Shown: piece after piece, positions 56,559-64,000 of the stretch
How the letters are laid out: each line of letters starts with the position of its first letter
Position numbering within the stretch: position 1 is the first letter of the stretch
DNA from: Annulohypoxylon bovei var. microspora
Taxonomy: Eukaryota > Ascomycota > Sordariomycetes > Xylariales > Hypoxylaceae
Length of the DNA: 64,000 nt
Reading direction: 5' to 3'
Assembly: GCA_022836615.1 (NCBI GenBank)
Contig: MU405225.1
Coordinates: 248,001-312,000, forward strand
Position numbers and translations under genes: made by a program
Notes under the pieces: generated by a model
Databases searched by the model: none
What the model saw: only the letters and a program-made list of their open reading frames with translations
What the model was told of the DNA's origin: nothing

Positions 56559-58557
56559 ATGGCAAACATCAAGCAGAGCCAGGGAAATTCATTTTTGGGC
56601 CTTGTAAAAGAGATTTTCAATTGGTACCCGTCAAGCTATCCCGCAGCCGAGAGAAAGTAAGCCAAATCATTTTAACACAAATTACCTACCGAGGTTCACG
56701 CCCATGCAGGTATGAATACTGACAAACCATAGACTTCTATTCAAGCTTGACTTATCAATTCTCGTTTTCGCCTGTTTATGCTGTTAGTATAATAAACCTA
56801 TTATTTGGGATAATATTGAGTTCTAACAAAAATAGTTTTCGTAAAGTTCTTAGGTTGGTCATACACCCCTTATCCGCGATCAACAGTGTGCCTGAGAGCT
56901 AACCGTTGAATATTATTTCGAAGACCAAACGAATATCAGTAATGCATATGTCAGTGGTCTCAAAGAAGACTTCGGCCTCTATGGGAATGAACTTAACTAC
57001 TTCAATGTTTGCTACTATGTGGCTTACGTGATATTTCAAATTCCTGGCATGCTTCTTATGTCCCGACCTCGATTGTACGTACCTACCTAGTCATTTCAAA
57101 AGCATGAAGCCATGGCCCGAATGAGTGGTTAAAACTAACATCATAATAAGAGCTCGCTGGTTATTGCCGACGCTTGAAGTTCTATGGGGAGTATGCACGT
57201 TTGCCCAGAGCCGAGTTACAAATGTCCATCAGCTCTACGCATGCCGTTTCCTCGTTGGCATGCTAGAAGCCCCGGTATTTGCTGGAACACATTTCATCCT
57301 AGGTTTGTCAATCACCCTTTCTTTATCTTATATGATTTGTAGTTAACGAAATCAATAGGCTCTTGGTATAGTGGACCGGAGCTCTTCAAGCGAGCTGGGA
57401 CCTGGTTTATATGTAACCCCTTAGGGACCATGATAAGTGGCTACTTACAAGCCGCCGCTTATACCAACCTCTCAGGAGTTGGAGGCATGGAAGGGTGGAG
57501 GTGGCTCTTCGTCATCGACGGCATATTCACTCTTCCGGTCGCCTTACTTGGTTTCATAGTTTTCCCCGGGGTCCCAGATTCACCGAAACCGTTTTACTTT
57601 ACCGATGATGACATCGCCCTTGCGAGAACGAGATTGGCTCGGGCTAATATTCGCAAGCCTGGAAAATTGAATCTTGACGTTTTTAGACGGACCCTTTCGC
57701 GTTGGCATATTTGGATATTCGTGTTTTGCTACATGTAAGTGGGCAATCACCGGGTTAAGATTATGAAATCAAAATTGAAACTAAGCGCTAATCGTCGAGT
57801 TAGCTGTATGATCATCGGCGGATACCCGAATTCATACATGAATCTATGGCTAAAAGCAGAGGGCTTTTCTGTCGTTAAGATCAACCAGCTACCGACTGTC
57901 ACGTATGCTATCAACATTGTAGCGTCGTGGCTTGGGACAACTTTGGCGGCTATCTACCCCTCGTGGACTATCTATACGGGAGCTACAGGGGGTATGGTGT
58001 TCTCAGCGATATGCATGATTGTGTGGAATATTCCGAAGCCACTAAAGTATGTACTTCTATCTAACCCTACAGCGTCTCCCTTACTTGTTTTGTTATGTTG
58101 ACCGGGAGAATAGATTCGTCGCGTGGTATGTCTTTGGCTTGTCGGGATGTCTAAGTCCCATCCTCTACTCTACGGTCAATACAGTCGTCAAGGGAGATTC
58201 CGAAGAGCGAGCTCTTATCATGGGTTCAATGATGACTTTCGGCTATTCCTTTAACATTTGGATACCTCTGCTGTTATTTCCGACTGCAGGTCCCAACGGT
58301 GCTCCTAGGTGGAGAATTGGATGGCCCGTCGCGATGACTTTCCACATACTATTGTGGGCTGGATTTATCACCTCACTATTATTATACCGTAGAGAGTAAG
58401 TTCTCTATGTTCTATTGCACTTCTTACGCTATGTTACTAATAACTGTCTTATAGTTCAAAGAAATATGTTAACGACAATGGGACAAGGGAGGGAGAAGAG
58501 AGTTCATCCGGAGAAAAGCCTGTTCTTATTCAGACTGATGCTCAATTCAAAAATTGA
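56559..58557 (+). CDS. Dal5-family (anion:cation symporter) MFS permease, 490 aa, nine exons
   Basis: Plasma-membrane MFS permease of the allantoate/pantothenate/biotin-carrier type. I assemble nine exons: 56559-56656, 56733-56782, 56836-56853, 56924-57074, 57151-57302, 57359-57734, 57804-58046, 58114-58395 and 58455-58557, which keep one frame throughout. The joined protein has AAERKLLFKLDLSILVFACLC then FFVKFLDQTNISNAYVSGLK, matching the family's ERKxxRKxDxRxLPxLCLxY and YLDRxNIxNAYVSGM. Further signatures: FQIPGMLLMSRPRL, RWLLPTLEVLWG, CRFLVGMLEAPVFAGTHFIL, GSWYSGPELFKRAGTWF, GMEGWRWLFVIDG, GVPDSPKPFYFTDDD, GGYPNSYMNLWLKAEGF, and KFVAWYVFGLSG. Exon 3 is an 18-nt microexon encoding FFVKFL. 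Substrate not decidable. It shares a promoter region with the oxygenase. Confidence 0.82.
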
Positions 58558-61500
58558 CATAGCAGACAAGGGTTTTCTTGTTCAAAATGAGTGGTTGCTT
58601 GAAGGTTGATAATTGCGAGGTTTACCTAGGTACCTACCTAGGTAACTTTGGTAGTCTATACAATTCATAGTATATCCTAGGTATAACTAGTAGGTACTTA
58701 TTGAAACTAGACATAACTTTAAAATCTAATTGCGCGGCTATAAATGCTACTGTGAACCATTATCTATATCATAAAATAATCTATATTTTAGCATCTCCTT
58801 AAAAGATCGTCAGGGGTTCGCATATACATAGCTGTTAGTTAAGATAAGGAGGCGAAATTCTTCGAATAATGGAAAGAGCCAGTAGCATAGGTACTGACCG
58901 GAGTTTATATTTTCGGGTCTTAACTAATTGTATTTCGCTATGCCAAGAGTGTCTGACCTGAAGTTGCGGTTATAGTCTAGGTATAGACTAGGTATGTTCT
59001 CACATTCCATTTGAGGTCTACCTAATTAATTGGCTGACTTTATACGTCGACTTGTCAAGAGGCGTAGAGCAAGGCTTCGGAATGTAAGTAAGATGAACTA
59101 CATCGTTAAATTCTACTAATACACATATGAGTTATCTCGCCGTTTCCTAATTACTGGGGCATTATCCGGCCTCCCCCTATTTTGGGCTATGATATCATAT
59201 ATGCCAAGAAATTTAGAAATAACAGCGATTTCATGTTTTGACCGTGGAGATAATATATAGTGAACACATCTTAACAAGTTCAACTACTATTATTCGCGAA
59301 ATGCTCCTATTTTCCCTGGATACCTATACTATTGCGTTGATAGTGAAATTAGAAAGGTGCTTCCAAATTGTCCACCTAGATATCAAAGACAAATCGGGTT
59401 ATAGGTGCATATGATGACTAATCATCGCAAGAAAATCGAGATTCTGGAAAAGCTGGAGAAGACTATGCTCTCTCCCCTTTCGCTGTCGTCGGAAAACTTG
59501 AAAAATGCATGGAATTCTCCTGCGATAAGCTCATGCTTGCTAGCGGCGTTTCTTGCCTCGAAACATTGAGCACCACAAAATCCTTTAAAAGTTGAATCCA
59601 TACGTCGGTCGTAATACGTAGGTACTTACCTCGGTTGAATGGTATCCATCACCAGGCTGATTTTCACGATGTCTCGCAAAGCGCGTCCTCTTTCGTCAGT
59701 CACAAATCCCCCTCATTTTCTATCCACCAGGTGTGGACTTTGTTCGACAAATCAACTGATCGCCTGTGACTGATTCGTCTCCCCGCTCGATTCGTGTAGT
59801 TGGTACCGTGCGAATCGAAGGTCATTGTTTAATTCGCACTAAGCCTTCATAGGCGCGTTTCGAGGTAGGTGGTGGTTGAGATGATTTCCGCGTTGCGACG
59901 TATTCGCAATTGACAAGTAAATCGCTGGAATCAAACTCTCAAAGGAAGAAAATGTTTCAATCGGCGTTCGTTCAGACCGTCCGCTTCTCGTCGCTCTTCG
60001 GTTTTCGTTCGCCGTGAATCGGTGGTTAATGCAAAACTAATAAGCCGTAGAAATCAGCACGGCGGCGCCGGCCGCCAGCCAGCACTAGACGCCAATTCCA
60101 ACCAGGGTTTTTTATTTTTCGCGCAGCTGCCAACTGCAGAATCCTCCATATTATTCGTCCGGACCTTCTCGCCCGGTCCTCGATGCTCACAGCCGCTCTA
60201 AGCCAAGTGTGAAAGCTCTGCAGCCCTCAAGGTAGCTAGGTCTTATCGCTATGCGTGGGTAACATAGCTTAATTCTATGCACGGCAATGAATGAGAGCTG
60301 CGAGCACCAAATGTTGAAAACAGGGACGTGAAAATGGAGGCATCCAAAAGGATGAACATTAGCAGTGCCATATTGAAAACAAGAGGAGAAAAACGAAGTG
60401 TGCACGGGAATAATTAGGATTTTACCAAAACCAGTGGTGTTCGCTCATCGGCGCGAGAAGCCACATAAACGGAACCGAGGCTCAAATTGTTCCATCTTTG
60501 ATCGTATGTTTAATCATTCGTAGATGCTTCTCGTCTCAATGCTTGACTACATTCGGACAATCAGACTGTAGTCAATCGGGCCGCGATTGTCTATGGTGCT
60601 GGACAGCAAAAGAGCTCTTTTCTTCCAAGAATCCCAAGCCGATCTAGAAGCAACATTCGCAGATCTCCTAAGGCCGGGGTTTGGAAGAGAAGATGCCCAT
60701 TCATAAGTGCCAATCTGAACAGGCCTTAAACTTAGTTTAGCTGGTAATCCTGATCATGTCATGCAGAGTCGCCTGATTCTCGCAGGAGAGTAGATTTCGC
60801 AGCCACGTGTGTTTCCTTTTCCTTTCTATACTAGGTAAGGATGGGAATCTAGATCTAAGAGATCGAAATCGTGGGAATTGGATACGTAAGGTCCATAACA
60901 ATCTGGACTTCAGCTGAAGCAATTCTTTGCAGTAGGGTGATAGCTGGACAGGCTGGGGTATATTTGATGCGGCGATATGGTTGGTTGAAATAGATGAAGC
61001 TGCATCGAAATGGGGTTGAATAAAGGAAAAGAATGGAGACAACTGGAATCGATAACAACGAATTGCATAAACGAGAAAGTCTCGAAGTTCGATTGATCGG
61101 AGCTGTCGGAGCTGTTCAGAAGAAAGGAAAATAATCCATGACGTAAACTTAGCGTACCAAGGTACCTATTTTTGCTGCTTTCGAAGCTGCAAAGGTTGAA
61201 AATCAGCCCACCAGGTCGTTCCATTCCACCGTATCCACCACTAAGCCCCACTAAGATGCCGTCCTCCGCATGCGACTTTTGTGTAACTTTCTAGACTTTC
61301 ACTATGCTTTCCGCGTAGAACCGCGGCGGGACGTCAGGTAACTGCGATGTATCAGGCTATGACCACGCTATAATGTCACAGTTGCACGTTATTCTGGCTC
61401 AATTCTCGGCTGCATATCCGCCGTTATGGTATTCCTTTCCTGCTTTCTTCCTACTTTCCTCCTCCACAATATCGCATCCCGCCGGGTCCAATGATAACCA

Positions 61501-61876
61501 CCACATGCATTCGTCTAAGCAGAGTCACTCACATGAGACGAACTAGACATGCGATGGGTAGACCCTAGATCCCAAAGCTGAACCCAACTGCCACCCTAGA
61601 GTCGTAATTCATTTATTTTCTATCTATACTACGTAAGTCTTCTTGTGGCCTCTCTTATAAGTAGCCACCATCGTCAACTCCCTTCCCCTCTATTCATCTA
61701 ATAGACCATCATCACAACAACATAACACAACTTCACTCTCACACATACATATACACATAGCTTGAGTTACTCGCTCAGACTTTCTAGAGTCTCAAGCTTC
61801 AAATCACCTTACAACGCTTCTAAATTGACAACTCCGACAAGTAACATAAAGTCGGAACCCCCCCAACCCAGCCAAA
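58558..61876. other. 3.3 kb intergenic region
   Basis: No gene seen on either strand; frames at 60187-60405 and 60737-61251 have no motif. Palindrome TACCTAGGTACCTACCTAGG lies at about 58624-58643. AT-rich DNA gives way at 61600 to the CT-rich promoter of the phosphoketolase gene. Confidence 0.5.
61650..61876 (+). promoter_or_regulatory. Core promoter and leader of phosphoketolase
   Basis: A TATA-like TTATAAG at about 61655-61661 is followed by pyrimidine/CA-rich sequence (61680-61760) up to the start codon in the context CAAAATGGC. This CT-rich leader is typical of strongly expressed fungal genes. Inference only. Confidence 0.35.
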
Positions 61877-64000
61877 ATGGCAGACACTCGTCAAGCCGAG
61901 ATCGATGCGATCCGGCCTTTCGGCAAGGCTCGCTCTACAGTCAAGGGCGAGCCCCTATCCAAGGAAGAAATCGAGAAGTATAATGATTTCTTCAAGGCCA
62001 GTCTGTACCTCAGTCTTGGTATGATCTATCTCAAGGAGAATCCTCTCCTACGAGAACCCTTGAAAGTTGAACACATCAAGGGTCGACAGCTAGGTCACTT
62101 TGGTTCGGCTCCCGGTCAGATCTTCACATATATGCACTTCAACAGGTTGATCAAGAAGTATGATCTTGATGCCATCTTCGTCTCCGGTCCCGGACACGGT
62201 GCCCCTGCCGTCATCTCCCAGGCTTATCTTGAGGGTACCTATTCCGAAGTCTACCCCCAGAAGTCTGAGGACCCGGAAGGCATGCAGGTCTTCTTCAAGC
62301 AGTTCAGTTTCCCGGGAGGTGTCGGGTCACACGCAACCCCCGAGACCCCCGGTAGTCTGCACGAAGGTGGAGAACTTGGTTACTCCATCTCGCATGCATT
62401 CGGTACCGTTTTTGACAACCCCAGTCTGATCACCGTGACCATGGTAGGTGATGGTGAAGCCGAGACTGGTCCATTGGCTACGGCTTGGCACAGCACCAAG
62501 TTCCTGAACCCCATCTGCGATGGTGCAGTCCTCCCTGTCCTGCACCTTAACGGTTACAAGATCAACAACCCTACTGTGCTCGCTCGTATCTCGCACAAGG
62601 AGCTTGAGCAGCTCTTTATTGGTTACGGCTGGCAGCCGTACTTCGTCGAGGGTGACGATATCGAATCGATGCACCAAGCAATGGCCGCTACTCTCGAGCA
62701 CTGTGTTCTAGAAATTCGCAAGTATCAGAAGGAGGCTCGTGATTCTGGCAAGCCCTTCCGTCCACGGTGGCCCATGATCGTTCTGCGCACACCTAAGGGT
62801 TGGACCGCTCCCCGCAAGGTCAACGGTCACTATCTTGGAGGCTACTGGCGTGCTCATCAGGTACCCATCGCCGGCACCACAACAAACCCGGCAGACCTCA
62901 AGACTCTTGAGGAATGGATGCGTGGTTACGAGCCCGAGCGCCTCTTCGGCACCGAAGGCAAAATCTCACCCGAATTGAAGGCTCTTTGCCCGACGGGCAA
63001 CAGTCGTATGAGCGCAAACCCCGTAGCTAATGGTGGACTGGTCTCCGTCCCGCTCAAGATGCCCAACTTTAGAGATTATGAAATCAAGGTAGAAAAGTCT
63101 GGCGCTACCATTGGTGCCAGTATGTCAAACTTTGGCACTTTCCTACGTGATATCATCAAGAACAACCCGACCAACTTCCGTCTGATGGGTCCCGACGAGA
63201 CTGAGTCCAACAAACTCGCCGCCGTCTACGAGGCAGGTAAGAAAGTTTGGATGGGCGAATACTTTGAGGAAGATGAGGACGGTGGCAATCTTTCACCTTT
63301 TGGAAGAGTCATGGAGATCCTGTCTGAGCACACTTGCGAGGGTTGGCTAGAAGGCTACCTTCTAAGCGGAAGGCATGGCATGCTTAACAGCTACGAGCCT
63401 TTCATCCACGTCATCGACTCCATGGTCAACCAGGTACGTCTACTTACACATCTATTTGATAACAAATACTAACATGTCACATAGCACTGCAAATGGATTG
63501 AGAAGTGTTTGGAGGTTGAGTGGCGTGCTAAGGTTCCTTCCCTTAACATTCTCTTGACTGCTGTCGTCTGGAGACAAGACCACAACGGCTTTACGCACCA
63601 AGATCCTGGTTTTCTCGACGTTGTTTGCAACAAGAGCCCGGAAGTCGTCCGTATCTATCTCCCACCAGATGGAAACTGTCTCCTTTCAGTCATGGACCAC
63701 TGCTTCCAGTCACAGAACTACGTGAACGTCGTTGTCGCAGACAAGCAGCCTCACATCCAATACCTCACGATGGAACAAGCCGTCGAGCACTGCACAAAGG
63801 GTATTGGCATCTGGCCACAATTCTCCACCGATGCAGGTGAAGAGCCCGACGTCATCATGGCTAGCTGCGGTGACGTCTCCACTAGTGAATCGTTGGCTGC
63901 TATCGATCTCCTGCTGCAACACTTCCCTGACCTGAAGATCCGTTGCGTCAACGTCGTCGATCTGTTCAAGCTGATCCACCACACCGACCACCCCCACGGT
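61877..64000 (+). CDS. Phosphoketolase (xylulose-5-P/fructose-6-P), partial at right edge
   Basis: Thiamine-diphosphate enzyme that splits xylulose 5-phosphate (or fructose 6-phosphate) with phosphate into acetyl phosphate and an aldose phosphate, cytosolic. Exon 1 is 61877-63433. After an intron of 51 nt (GTACGT...ATAG) exon 2 starts at 63485 and is open to the window end; about 691 of roughly 800 residues are present. Signatures include HIKGRQLGHFGSAPGQIFTY, SGPGHGAPAVISQAYLEGTY, FPGGVGSHATPETPGSLHEG, the ThDP/Mg site GDGEAETGPLATAWHSTKFL near residues 191-210, HLNGYKINNPTVLARISHKE, and after the intron WRQDHNGFTHQDPGFLDVV. These are unambiguous. The last codon seen lies in FKLIHHTDHPHG. 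The acetyl phosphate can feed acetate or acetyl-CoA. Confidence 0.97.

Noticed and set aside
60737..61251. Three overlapping minus-strand frames
   Set aside because: Overlap in different frames with no motif; probably chance in CT-rich intergenic DNA.

Overview
The window is nuclear DNA of a filamentous ascomycete (Pezizomycotina, probably a Sordariomycete). Most genes carry short GT-AG introns of about 50-100 nt with CTAAC/CTGAC-type branch sites. Characteristic families are present: a NACHT-type STAND protein, a HET-domain relic, a fungal SAGA Spt7, Nop9, a phosphoketolase and a Dal5-type permease. The intergenic DNA is full of palindromic TACCTAGGTA-type motifs. The order-level placement is inference. 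No protein search could be run, so gene models were built by hand from reading frame, splice sites and remembered family motifs.

Layout. 0.8-5.5 kb: three small plus-strand genes for secreted or surface proteins (GPI-anchored LRR-like protein, secreted SnoaL-like protein, Ser/Thr-rich single-pass membrane protein). 6-11.4 kb: sugar-type MFS transporter, then on the minus strand a CorA-like membrane protein and a DUF2306-like membrane protein. 13.6-18.9 kb: secreted tyrosinase and a 1064-residue NACHT protein. 19.6-32.9 kb: a conserved, gene-dense block with a second sugar MFS transporter, SAGA subunit Spt7, a VanZ-like membrane protein, a group II PLP decarboxylase, tRNA-Lys(CTT) and an HSL-type alpha/beta hydrolase.

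33-41 kb is a gene desert with a broken HET-domain gene, a block with a RIP-like dinucleotide signature and a possible decayed tRNA. 41.1-42.4 kb holds a conserved-looking acidic protein of unknown function. 43-48.3 kb holds a tandem array of degenerate exon-intron modules and an Asn/Ser/Thr-rich orphan gene. 49.3-51.4 kb is Nop9. 52.5-58.6 kb holds a P450, a 2-oxoglutarate oxygenase and a Dal5-family permease as a compact trio, which looks like a small catabolic or secondary-metabolic cluster. The permease gene appears to contain an 18-nt microexon. After a 3.3 kb intergenic stretch, a phosphoketolase gene runs off the right edge.

As a whole the window alternates housekeeping blocks (Spt7-VanZ, tRNA, Nop9, phosphoketolase) with accessory DNA (surface proteins, NLR/HET genes, the decayed desert, module repeats and the oxygenase-permease trio). 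The best candidates for something undescribed are the module array next to the Asn-rich orphan and the microexon-bearing permease trio.
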